Of a stretch of 64,000 nucleotides of DNA, positions 50,876 to 58,448 are shown piece after piece. How positions within the stretch are numbered: position 1 is the first letter of the stretch; each line of letters begins with the position of its first letter. The stretch is from positions 434,001 through 498,000 of the forward strand of contig WGNF01000003.1 of the NCBI GenBank assembly GCA_016124615.1, given 5' to 3'. A program made the position numbers and the translations under genes. This DNA comes from Paracoccaceae bacterium (GTDB taxonomy: Bacteria > Pseudomonadota > Alphaproteobacteria > Rhodobacterales > Rhodobacteraceae). The notes under the pieces were generated by a model that saw only the letters and a list, made by a program, of their open reading frames with translations, had not been told where the DNA came from and made no database searches.

Positions 50876-51919
50876 TCAGGCGGCGCGCAAGAGCATCCCG
50901 TAAAGGTCGCGCGGGTCGTCGGGGTCGGCGATCATGTCCAGCATCTGGGCGAGGCCGGTGCCGTCCAGTTGTTCGTGCACATAGCGTAGCGCGCTGAAAT
51001 CCTCGATCGCGAAGCCGACGCTGTCGAAGAGCGTGATCTGGCGCGGATCGGTGCGGCCGGGCGCGGTGCCTGCCAGCACCTGCCAAAGCTCGGTCACCGG
51101 ATGGTCGGGGGCAAGTTGCTGAATCTCACCCTCCACCCGCGTTTGCGGCGGGTATTCGACGAAGATCTGCGACCGCCGCAGGATGTCGGCGTGCAGCTCG
51201 GTCTTGCCGGGACAGTCGCCGCCGACCGCGTTGATGTGCACCCCGGCGCCCACCATGTTGTCGGTCAGGATGGTGGCATACTGCTTGTCGGCGGTCACCG
51301 TGGTGATGATCTGCGCGCCGAGGATCGCCTCTTCCGCGCTTTTGCAGGGCACCACGCGCAGCCCCGACGCGGCGAGATTGCGCGCGCATTTCACGGTGGC
51401 GACGGGGTCGATGTCGTAAAGCCGCACCTCGGTGATGCCGCAGATCGCCTTGAACCCCAGCGCCTGAAATTCGGCCTGCGCGCCATTGCCGATCAGCGCC
51501 ATGACCTGCGCGCCCTTGGGCGCCAGCGCCCGCGCCGCCATCGCCGAGGTGGCGGCGGTGCGCAGCGCGGTGAGGATGGTCATCTCGCTCAACAGCACCG
51601 GATAGCCGGTCGCCACATCGGCCAAGAGGCCGAAGGCGGTCACGGTCTGCAAGCCGTCCTTCATGTTCTTGGGGTGGCCGTTCACGTATTTGAAGCCGTA
51701 AAGCGCGCCATCCGAGGTCGGCATCAGCTCGATCACCCCAACCGCGGAATGCGAGGCGATCCGGGGCGTCTTGTCAAAGCTGGGCCAGCGGCGAAAGTCG
51801 GCCTCGATCGCGTCGGCCAGATCGCGCAGCACGCGGTCCACCCCGATCCGATGCACCAGCCGCATCATGTTGTGGACGCTGACAAAGGGAACCAGCGCAA
51901 GATGCGAGGGGGAATTCAT
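50876..51919 (-). CDS. ornithine cyclodeaminase
   Basis: This 347-residue member of the OCD/mu-crystallin family has an NAD-binding fold (ALIGNGAQAEFQALGF, with GNGAQ) and the substrate-domain segment GYPVLLSEMTILTALRTAATSA. The C-terminal LFDSVGFAIEDFSALRYV follows the family. It converts ornithine to proline and ammonia. It is coupled by a 4-base overlap to arginase, giving the route arginine-ornithine-proline. Alanine dehydrogenase-type relatives are possible but the arginase neighbour makes OCD most likely. Confidence 0.9.
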   Translation of the reverse strand: MNSPSHLALVPFVSVHNMMRLVHRIGVDRVLRDLADAIEADFRRWPSFDKTPRIASHSAVGVIELMPTSDGALYGFKYVNGHPKNMKDGLQTVTAFGLLADVATGYPVLLSEMTILTALRTAATSAMAARALAPKGAQVMALIGNGAQAEFQALGFKAICGITEVRLYDIDPVATVKCARNLAASGLRVVPCKSAEEAILGAQIITTVTADKQYATILTDNMVGAGVHINAVGGDCPGKTELHADILRRSQIFVEYPPQTRVEGEIQQLAPDHPVTELWQVLAGTAPGRTDPRQITLFDSVGFAIEDFSALRYVHEQLDGTGLAQMLDMIADPDDPRDLYGMLLRAA

Positions 51920-52842
51920 GCATAACTCCGGGTCGGGCGGTCGAACACCTTGCGGCCCATCAGCGAGGCGACGAGGTCCACCATCAGCCGCGCGGTGCGG
52001 CCGCGTTCGTCGAGGAAGGGGTTCAACTCCACCAGGTCGAGCGAGGTGACGAGGCCGGATTCGTGCAAAAGCTCCATCACCAGATGCGCCTCGCGGAAGG
52101 TGGTGCCGCCGGGCACGGTGGTGCCGACGGCGGGGGCGATCGAGGGGTCGAGGAAATCGACGTCGAGCGAGACATGCAGCATCCCCCCGGCGGCGCGCAC
52201 AGTATCCAGAAACTCGCGCAGCGGTTTGACGATGCCATGTTCGTCCAGCACGCGCATGTCATTGATGGCGATGTCATGCTGCAACAGCGCGGCATGTTCG
52301 GCCGGATCGACCGAGCGGATGCCGTAAAGGCAGATCCGCTCGGCCGGGATCGGCGCCGGGAAGGGCGGGAACGCCTCGAACCCGGCGCGCCCGGCGATAT
52401 AGGCGACCGGGGTGCCGTGCAGATTGCCCGACCGGGTGGTCAGCGGGGTGTGAAAGTCGGAATGCGCATCCAGCCACAGAAGAAAGAGCGGCTTGCCCGC
52501 CCGCGCGGCAAAGGCGGCGGCCCCGGCGACCGAGCCCAGTGCCAGCGAATGGTCGCCCCCCATGATGATCGGCACGCCTTCAACCAGCGCGGCCTCGGTC
52601 GCTTCGCGCAGCACCTCGGCCCAGCCGACGGTTTCGGGCAGCGAATGCACGGCCGGGTTGGGGCTGGTGGCCGCCGTCAGCGCGGGCAGCGCGACATCGC
52701 CGCGATCCACCACCCGGTGGCCTAGCTCGGTGATCGCCGCCGCAATGCCGGCGGTGCGGTAGGCGGCGGGGCCCATCAGGCAACCGGCGCGCTTCTGGCC
52801 GCTATCGATCGGCGCGCCGATCAGGATGCAGGTCTGGGTCAT
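51916..52842 (-). CDS. rocF: arginase
   Basis: This 308-residue ureohydrolase has the manganese motifs GGDHSLALGS, WLDAHSDFHTP and SLDVDFLDPSIAP. It splits arginine into ornithine and urea. The ATG at 52842 begins the family-like MTQTCILIGAPIDSGQKRAG and has GGAGGCCCC upstream; the longer frame adds unrelated residues. An Lrp/AsnC gene lies divergently upstream and probably regulates it. Confidence 0.94.
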   Translation of the reverse strand: MTQTCILIGAPIDSGQKRAGCLMGPAAYRTAGIAAAITELGHRVVDRGDVALPALTAATSPNPAVHSLPETVGWAEVLREATEAALVEGVPIIMGGDHSLALGSVAGAAAFAARAGKPLFLLWLDAHSDFHTPLTTRSGNLHGTPVAYIAGRAGFEAFPPFPAPIPAERICLYGIRSVDPAEHAALLQHDIAINDMRVLDEHGIVKPLREFLDTVRAAGGMLHVSLDVDFLDPSIAPAVGTTVPGGTTFREAHLVMELLHESGLVTSLDLVELNPFLDERGRTARLMVDLVASLMGRKVFDRPTRSYA

Positions 52843-52944
52843 GGGGCCTCCAAGGTGTCGGGCGCAAGGTGTTCGCATCTTGCGGCGGTTTCCACTGACA
52901 GTATCATCGCATTGAACAGAGCTTTACGCAAAATGGCAGGCAGA

Positions 52945-53385
52945 ATGTCCATACTGGATGAACAGGATGAAAAGCTGATCGCCGCGCTGCGCCGCGACGG
53001 GCGGGCCAGCCTGTCGGAACTCGCGGGCCATCTGGGCCTGTCGCGCGCCACCGTGCGGGCACGGATGGACCGGCTGGCGGCGCGGGGCGAGATTGCGGGG
53101 TTCACCGTGCTGACGCGCGGCGATGTGACGGCGGCGCCGGTGCGCGGGCTGATGATGATCGGAATCGAGGGGCGCGGGGCGGACCGCATCGCCGCGCGGC
53201 TGGCCGGAATGCCCGCCGTGCAGGCGGTGCATTCGACCAATGGCAAATGGGACCTGATCGCCGAGATCGGCACCGAGACGCTGGAAGACCTTGATGCCGT
53301 GCTGGCGGGCATCCGCAGGCTGGACGGCGTGGCGACCAGCGAAACCAGCCTGCTGCTGTCCACCCGGCGGGCCGGGCGGCGATAG
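52945..53385 (+). CDS. Lrp/AsnC-family transcriptional regulator
   Basis: This 146-residue regulator has an N-terminal helix-turn-helix (SELAGHLGLSRATVRARMDRL, about 20-45) and a C-terminal RAM ligand domain ending TRRAGRR. It is divergent from rocF-OCD, an arrangement typical of local control by arginine or ornithine. The start is uncertain: ATG 52945 (MSILDEQD) fits the family; ATG 52933 would add four residues. One base separates its stop from that of dsbB. Confidence 0.88.
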   Translation: MSILDEQDEKLIAALRRDGRASLSELAGHLGLSRATVRARMDRLAARGEIAGFTVLTRGDVTAAPVRGLMMIGIEGRGADRIAARLAGMPAVQAVHSTNGKWDLIAEIGTETLEDLDAVLAGIRRLDGVATSETSLLLSTRRAGRR

Positions 53386-53386
53386 C

Positions 53387-53851
53387 TCAGGCGCGGCGCA
53401 GGGCGGCGGCGATCCAGATCAGCACCAGAACGGCCGAGAAGATCGCGTTCCAGCTGGCCATCGACAGGTGCAGGAACACCCAGGCCGGTTGATCGCAGCG
53501 CACCACCGGTGCCGTCATGATCTGCGCCAGCAGGTCTTTCGACGAAACGCCCTGGGTCGCCATGCTTGACGTGCAGCTGGTCGGCCCGGCGAACCAGCCC
53601 CGCTCGACCCCGGTGTGGTAAAGGCCGATGCCCGAGGTCGTGGCCGCCGCCAGCGCGCCCGCCCAGGGCAGCAGCCGGCCGGGGATTATCAGCGCCAGCA
53701 GGCCGATCACGATCGCCGCGCCATGCGGCCAGCGTTGCAGCAGGCACAGGTGGCAGGGCGGCATTCCACCGAGGAACTGGAACGCGAAGGCCCCGCCCAG
53801 CAGGGCGACAGAGCCCAGCGTGGCAAGCAGCACAAGTCCGGCACGGGTCAT
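53387..53851 (-). CDS. dsbB: disulfide bond formation protein DsbB
   Basis: This 154-residue four-helix membrane protein has the quinone-linked CXXC at Cys33-Cys36 (PPCHLCLLQRWPH) and the DsbA-linked pair Cys93 and Cys119 on the second periplasmic loop. It re-oxidises DsbA with quinone. No dsbA is in the window. It starts with no gap after the YqaA-like gene, so both are one unit. Confidence 0.92.
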   Translation of the reverse strand: MTRAGLVLLATLGSVALLGGAFAFQFLGGMPPCHLCLLQRWPHGAAIVIGLLALIIPGRLLPWAGALAAATTSGIGLYHTGVERGWFAGPTSCTSSMATQGVSSKDLLAQIMTAPVVRCDQPAWVFLHLSMASWNAIFSAVLVLIWIAAALRRA

Positions 53852-54436
53852 CTAGAGGCTCCTGACAGCGATATAGGCCACACCCAGCACGGCGGCGATG
53901 CCCAGTGTCACCCAGGCAAACCGACGCTCGATGAAGCTGACGATGCGTTCGCCGTGGTGCTGCAACAGCCAGGCGAGCGCGAAGAACCGCGCGCCGCGCG
54001 CGACGATGGCGGACAGCACGAACAGGGTGAAGTTGAACTGGATCACCCCGGCGAGGATCGTCACCACCTTCATCGGCGGCATATGCGCAAGGCCGGAGGT
54101 GACCAGCATCACCAGAATCGCCTGATCGCCCGCCGCCGCCTTCAGCGCCTCGAAGGCGCCCAGCTTGCCGTAAGCCTCAAGGATCGGTTTCGCGATCAGA
54201 TCGAAGGCATAATGGCCGATGACCCAGCCGAACATGCCGCCCAGCACCGAGGTGATGGTGGCCAGCAGCGCCAGCCGCATCGCGCGTTCGGGCTTCGACA
54301 GGCACATCGGGATGAACAGCACATCGGCCGGGATCGGAAAGACGGAGCTTTCCACGAAAGAGATCACGCCCAGGGCGGTCGTCGCGTGGCGCGATCCCGC
54401 CCAGCGCAGCGTCCATTGGTAAAGATTGCGGAACAT
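53852..54436 (-). CDS. YqaA/DedA-like membrane protein (SNARE-associated family)
   Basis: This 194-residue polytopic protein has SFVESSVFPIPADVLFIPM and FGWVIGHYAFD segments typical of the VTT/DedA group in its short YqaA form. The family helps lipid-carrier flipping and membrane homeostasis; the exact task of YqaA-type members is unclear. It lies upstream of dsbB with touching genes. The start at 54436 is preferred; the long upstream frame crosses the tRNA on the other strand. Confidence 0.88.
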   Translation of the reverse strand: MFRNLYQWTLRWAGSRHATTALGVISFVESSVFPIPADVLFIPMCLSKPERAMRLALLATITSVLGGMFGWVIGHYAFDLIAKPILEAYGKLGAFEALKAAAGDQAILVMLVTSGLAHMPPMKVVTILAGVIQFNFTLFVLSAIVARGARFFALAWLLQHHGERIVSFIERRFAWVTLGIAAVLGVAYIAVRSL

Positions 54437-54556
54437 CGGACCCCTCGTCTCGGCCTCACCGCTTGCACCACGGGGCGCGCGGCAGGTCAAGCGGTCGTGG
54501 CGCCACGGCCGCGCAGGGCAGGGCGCTTCCCGGGTTTGTGACCGTATCAGGGGGTC

Positions 54557-54585
54557 TTGAGGGCATCCGCATCGCCCTGTAAGAA
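54557..54585 (+). promoter_or_regulatory. putative promoter of tRNA-Leu
   Basis: TTGAGG (54557-54562), 17-base spacer, TAAGAA (54580-54585), about 60 bases before the mature tRNA. A second -35 (TTGACC, 54599-54604) has no clear -10. Confidence 0.35.
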
Positions 54586-54643
54586 GGCCCGAGGCGCCTT
54601 GACCCGTTGGCCTGACGGGTCGCTGCCAGGGGCGCCGCTGCGT

Positions 54644-54727
54644 GCGGGTGTGGCGGAATGGTAGACGCGACAGACTCAAAATCTGTTTCCGCAAGGAGTG
54701 TCGGTTCGAGTCCGACCACCCGTACCA
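54644..54727 (+). tRNA. tRNA-Leu, anticodon CAA
   Basis: A full cloverleaf: acceptor GCGGGTG/CACCCGT, an anticodon stem ACAGA/TCTGT with loop CTCAAAA giving anticodon CAA (reads UUG), a long class II variable arm (TTCCGCAAGGAGTG region) and T-loop GGTTCGAGTCC. CCA is encoded at 54725-54727. The long variable arm confirms Leu. It is a single-copy isoacceptor here and a common integration site type, though no integrase was found. Confidence 0.96.
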
Positions 54728-55751
54728 CAGCGGCCAGAGGGTGCCGCTTGGCGCCGCGATCCGGGCCCGCGGCGAATTGTGCACCGCCTGCCCGAAACCT
54801 GCCGCAATCGCGCCACATTGCCGGGGTTGGCGACAGTTGCGGGCCCGCTCTCGCGCATTCGTGACAAAAGCGATGAAGTGATTCGGGGCCGATCTTGGCC
54901 GCGGTTGAAACAATGCCTGCGCTTGCAGCGGATTGGCGCGTCCTTGTGCAAAGCAGACTCGGGGCCCGCGCCGGGGGCTGGCAACATTCCGCGGCTCAAA
55001 GCGGTCAGGCGGGCGCGGCGGGGTCGAGAGGATTTGACCTGCCTTCGGCAACAGCCGCTGCACGGTTTGGTTGTGGATTGATAGCGGGTCTGGGACAGTC
55101 CCACCGTTGCCGCCGGATTATCCGTCAATCGCGGAAAGACCCGGCCCCACCTCTCGCACCGATTGCATCGGGCTGGGCGCTGGCCGGAAACAATCGGCCC
55201 CGCCGCCCCCGCGATAGCTGCCATCGTTTCGCCATCTTCACTGTCAGGCCCGCCGCTAACACCACATGGTTAAGCCACTTTTTGCTTTGTGGCAGGGTTA
55301 GCAAAAGGTAAAACGGAGGCGTCCTGCTGGGGGACACGAAGAAGGCCGTGGGGGCGGTCTGTGAGTGGTAAGGCGCCTTCGGGTGCGGGTGTGAGTTCGG
55401 GTGGTGCTGCCAAGCGATGGACGCTGTTGTCCATCACGCGGCGCGCTTCGGCGTCGGGCCGAAGTGCGCGACCCTTCTCCTTCACCTGCATGGCGCACAG
55501 CTGACAGTCTGGCTTTGGCCCGGATTTCCGGGTTCCTGGGTTTGCCGTTGGGCAGACCCATGCGGGCGGCCGTTCGCCTTGCAAGACGATTGAAGACGCC
55601 CATCGGGGCAACAGACGGGAATGCGCGGCAGGGGGCAGGTTGGTGTCCCGACCCCTGCGAGTGGCGCCCTCTCTGTTCCCGGCGGGTCGAGGTGACGGGA
55701 ATTTTCGGCTGAAGGTTCGGTCGGTGGCAAAGTAGTGTGACGGAGGCGGCG
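54728..55751. other. 1-kb region without a convincing gene
   Basis: No frame here has family resemblance; the open frames on both strands look like chance products of GC-rich DNA. The right third before the RTX gene presumably contains its promoter. A stem-loop zone at 55255-55302 (GCTAAC...GTTAGC outside, GCCAC/GTGGC inside) precedes AAAAGGTAAAACGG. This is the longest gene-free stretch of the window. Confidence 0.6.
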
Positions 55752-57587
55752 ATGGGCATTTCCTATTTCTACATTGATGCGGGCGGGGCCAAGTGCCAGG
55801 TGCAGCCGGATTGCGTCAGCCAGGGTCACGACGGCAACTGGTATGACGATCAGGGCCATCAATGCCATGTGGGCGGACCCGACGGCTATGTCGACGGCAC
55901 GCCGGGCAACGACCTGATCGACACGAATTACACCGGCGATCCGCAGCACGACATGATCGACCACGGCGATGCCGTCCTGCCGGGCGCCGCGCCGAACGAC
56001 GATTACGTGCGGGCGGGCGACGGCAACGACTCGGTTTACGCCAACCTTGGCAACGACATCGTCTATGGCGGCAACGGCAATGACCAGCTTTACGGCGGCG
56101 ATGGCGCCGACTCGCTTCACGGCGATGCGGGCAACGACCGGCTGTATGGCGGCAACGGCAACGACAACCTGCATGGCGGCGACGGCAACGACGTGCTTTA
56201 CGGCGGGCCGGGCGACGACAGCCTTTACGGCGACGCGGGCAATGACACGCTGATCGGCGAAGAGGGCCACAACTACCTGTCGGGTGGCGATGGCAATGAT
56301 GTCTTCAACGGCGGCGCCGGGGCGGACACGTTCTCGGGCGGCACCGGGCAGGACAACATCGACTATTCGCACTCGTCCGAGGCGGTTGACGTCAACCTGA
56401 CCACCGGCGTTCTGTCGGGCGGCGACGCGGGCAACGACTCGATCACCAGCGGCATCGACGGGGTGATCGGCTCGAACTACGACGACCATCTGGTCGGCTT
56501 CGACCAGCAGGGCACCAGCCCGGCCGACACCTTCACCAACGAGCTGTACGGCGGCGGCGGTAACGACACGATCGAGGGCATGGGCGGCGACGACCGGCTT
56601 TATGGCGGCGACGGCAACGACCTGATCTATGCCGGTGCGGGCAACGACACCGTCGATGGCGGCTGCGGCGACGACACCATCCACGGCGACTCGGGCAACA
56701 ACCTGCTCTATGGCGGCGCGGGCAACGACTCGATCGAGGGCGGCACCGGCAACGACAGCATCTACGGCGGCGATGGCAGCGACTACATCAGCCACGTCCA
56801 CGCCGGTGACTATGTTGACGGCGGCGAGACCAGCGGGCTCGACAACGGGCCGGAAGACAAGGACACGCTGGATCTGACCGGGACGGCGCCCTATCACATC
56901 GTCTACGACCCGACCAACCACGAGAACGGCACGGTCAACTTCCTCGACGACCACGGCAACGTCACCGGCTCGCTGGATTTCCACTCGATCGAGTGCATCA
57001 TTCCCTGCTTCACCCCCGGCACGCTGATCGCGACGCCGAAGGGCGAACGCGCGGTCGAAGAGCTGCGCGCCGGCGACCGGGTGATCACCCGCGACAACGG
57101 CATTCAGGAAATCCGCTGGGTCGGCCAGAAGGCGATGGACTGGAAGGCTTTCGCGGCCAACCCGCATCTGAAGCCGATCCTGATCCAGAAGGGCTCGCTG
57201 GGCGATGGCCTGCCGGAGCGTGACATGATGGTCTCGCCGAACCACCGCCTGCTGGTCGCCAACGACCGCACCGCGCTGTACTTCGACGAGCATGAGGTTC
57301 TGGTGGCCGCCAAGCATCTGGTGAACCACAAGGGTGTGCATGAAGTGTCGAGCATCGGCACCGCCTATGTGCACTTCATGTTCGACGCGCATGAGGTCGT
57401 GCTGTCGAACGGCGCCTGGACCGAAAGCTTCCAGCCCGGCGACTACACGCTGAAGGGCATGGGCAACGCCCAGCGCAACGAAATCTATGACCTCTTCCCC
57501 GAGCTGAAAACGCTCGAAGGGCTGGAGGCTTACGGCGCCGCGCGCAAGACGCTGAAGCGGCACGAGGCGATGCTTTTGGTGAAGTAA
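55752..57587 (+). CDS. secreted RTX calcium-binding protein with C-terminal Hint domain
   Basis: This 611-residue acidic protein starts behind GGAGGCGGCG. Residues 1-50 are Cys-bearing (AKCQVQPDC, HQCHVGG). Two blocks of RTX nonapeptides (GGxGxDxLx) lie at about 85-200 and 262-350, separated by a non-repeat segment. The C-terminal Hint_2 domain begins CFTPGTLIATPKGERAVEELRAG, with Cys419 as nucleophile, followed by VSPNHRLLV. RTX repeats fold with calcium outside the cell after type I secretion; the Hint fold catalyses N-to-S acyl shift and chain cleavage in Hedgehog- and intein-like proteins. There is no N-terminal signal peptide, in keeping with type I export. No transporter is nearby. Confidence 0.85.
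   Translation: MGISYFYIDAGGAKCQVQPDCVSQGHDGNWYDDQGHQCHVGGPDGYVDGTPGNDLIDTNYTGDPQHDMIDHGDAVLPGAAPNDDYVRAGDGNDSVYANLGNDIVYGGNGNDQLYGGDGADSLHGDAGNDRLYGGNGNDNLHGGDGNDVLYGGPGDDSLYGDAGNDTLIGEEGHNYLSGGDGNDVFNGGAGADTFSGGTGQDNIDYSHSSEAVDVNLTTGVLSGGDAGNDSITSGIDGVIGSNYDDHLVGFDQQGTSPADTFTNELYGGGGNDTIEGMGGDDRLYGGDGNDLIYAGAGNDTVDGGCGDDTIHGDSGNNLLYGGAGNDSIEGGTGNDSIYGGDGSDYISHVHAGDYVDGGETSGLDNGPEDKDTLDLTGTAPYHIVYDPTNHENGTVNFLDDHGNVTGSLDFHSIECIIPCFTPGTLIATPKGERAVEELRAGDRVITRDNGIQEIRWVGQKAMDWKAFAANPHLKPILIQKGSLGDGLPERDMMVSPNHRLLVANDRTALYFDEHEVLVAAKHLVNHKGVHEVSSIGTAYVHFMFDAHEVVLSNGAWTESFQPGDYTLKGMGNAQRNEIYDLFPELKTLEGLEAYGAARKTLKRHEAMLLVK
56009..56365 (+). repeat. RTX nonapeptide block 1
   Basis: Tandem degenerate 27-base units encoding GGxGNDxLY-type calcium-binding repeats in the RTX-Hint gene. 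Confidence 0.85.
56540..56792 (+). repeat. RTX nonapeptide block 2
   Basis: A second set of the 27-base GGxGNDxI(Y/E) units, separated from block 1 by about 175 bases of non-repeat coding sequence. Confidence 0.85.
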
Positions 57588-57615
57588 CGGGTGACCCTTT
57601 GTCGTGGGGGCGAGC

Positions 57616-57640
57616 GGGGGGCCAACTGGCCCCCCGTTTC
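57616..57640 (+). terminator. terminator of the RTX-Hint gene
   Basis: GGGGGGCC (57616-57623) pairs with GGCCCCCC (57628-57635) around an AACT loop, followed by GTTTC. The U-run is short but the stem is strong. It lies 28 bases after the stop. Confidence 0.65.
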
Positions 57641-57650
57641 CATTGCTGGA

Positions 57651-57694
57651 GCGTGTCCGACAAAAGTGGAATCCGGTTTTGGCGCAAGACACGC
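57651..57694. repeat. 44-bp imperfect palindrome, dispersed-repeat type
   Basis: GCGTGTC (57651-57657) pairs with GACACGC (57688-57694), with an inner CAAAA/TTTTG (57661-57665 with 57677-57681) and a GG-AAT-CC tip. It resembles short extragenic palindromes scattered in Rhizobiales and Rhodobacterales genomes (from memory). It lies between the RTX gene and the convergent nucleotidyltransferase gene. Confidence 0.5.
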
Positions 57695-57708
57695 GACCAA
57701 AAAGGAAT

Positions 57709-58311
57709 CTACCGCCCGGTTCGTGCCCGCCACGCCGCCCAGTCTTCCGGTGTGTCAAGATCGGTCACCGCCCGGTCGCCCGGCAGCGCCAGATCCCGTA
57801 ACCGGGCGCGATGCCGCGCCACCACCGACCGCGCGCCCGCGTCGCCCGTCACCAGCGCCAGTTCCGCGAAAAGGTCGGCGGGAAAGATGACCGGATGCCC
57901 CGGCGTGCCGGTGGTCGAGGTCGCGCGCAGGATCGGCCGCCCCGGATTGGCGATGAAGGCGGCGATCAGTGTGGCCAGATCCTCCGTCTCGATCTCTGGC
58001 AGGTCGGCCAGCAGGATCATCAGGCCCGCGCTGTCTTGCGGCACCGCCGCCACCCCGGCGCGGATCGAGGCCGCCATGCCTTCGCCGGGGTCGGCCACCG
58101 TCACCCGTGTGACCGCCAGCCCGTCCAGCACCTGCCCCCTTGGGCCGGGGTCAGGCGGCAGAGTCACCAGAACCGGCGCCGCGGTGGCCAGCGCCAGCCG
58201 CGCCTGACGGCGCAGCAGCGGCTCGCCCGCCACCGGCTCCAGCAGCTTGTCGGCCCCGCGCATCCGCCGCGCGAACCCGGCCGCCGGGATCAGGATGGTC
58301 ACATCGGTCAT
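57709..58311 (-). CDS. MobA-like nucleotidyltransferase (molybdenum cofactor type)
   Basis: This 200-residue NTP_transf_3 protein has the nucleotide-binding start TILIPAAGFARRMRGADKLL, ILLADLPEIETEDL and TTGTPGHPVIFP. It resembles MocA-type CTP:molybdopterin cytidylyltransferases and CoxI-linked relatives that make MCD or MGD for molybdoenzymes. No molybdoenzyme is in the window, so the cofactor form is unknown. It converges on the RTX gene. Confidence 0.82.
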   Translation of the reverse strand: MTDVTILIPAAGFARRMRGADKLLEPVAGEPLLRRQARLALATAAPVLVTLPPDPGPRGQVLDGLAVTRVTVADPGEGMAASIRAGVAAVPQDSAGLMILLADLPEIETEDLATLIAAFIANPGRPILRATSTTGTPGHPVIFPADLFAELALVTGDAGARSVVARHRARLRDLALPGDRAVTDLDTPEDWAAWRARTGR

Positions 58312-58412
58312 GGGTGCAGGTTAGGGCAGGGCGGCGAGAAGGGAAACGCCCAACCGGCGCGCCGCTGATCCGCCTCTCCCGGCCCGATCCTTGCGGATCG
58401 TGCGTTCGGCGC

Positions 58413-58439
58413 GGACGAGGCTCCACCGGAGCCTCGTCC
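58413..58439. terminator. perfect 12-bp hairpin after the flavoprotein gene
   Basis: GGACGAGGCTCC pairs with GGAGCCTCGTCC around ACC. It lies ten bases past the flavoprotein stop on its transcribed side. There is no U-tract; a second small hairpin CGATCC/GGATCG lies beside it (58385-58400). Confidence 0.55.
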
Positions 58440-58448
58440 GGGCGCGCC

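Noticed and set aside
54456-55224. Minus-strand ORFs over tRNA-Leu (with LEPTLLAETDFESVAS-like text)
   Set aside because: They are antisense to the tRNA, a well-known source of false gene calls.
55270-55759. Minus-strand ORFs before the RTX gene as real genes
   Set aside because: Pro/Arg-rich composition, overlapping frames and no start signals; no family resemblance.
56009-56792. Regular short repeats that could look like a CRISPR array
   Set aside because: They are 27-base in-frame units encoding RTX nonapeptides, with no spacers and no cas genes.
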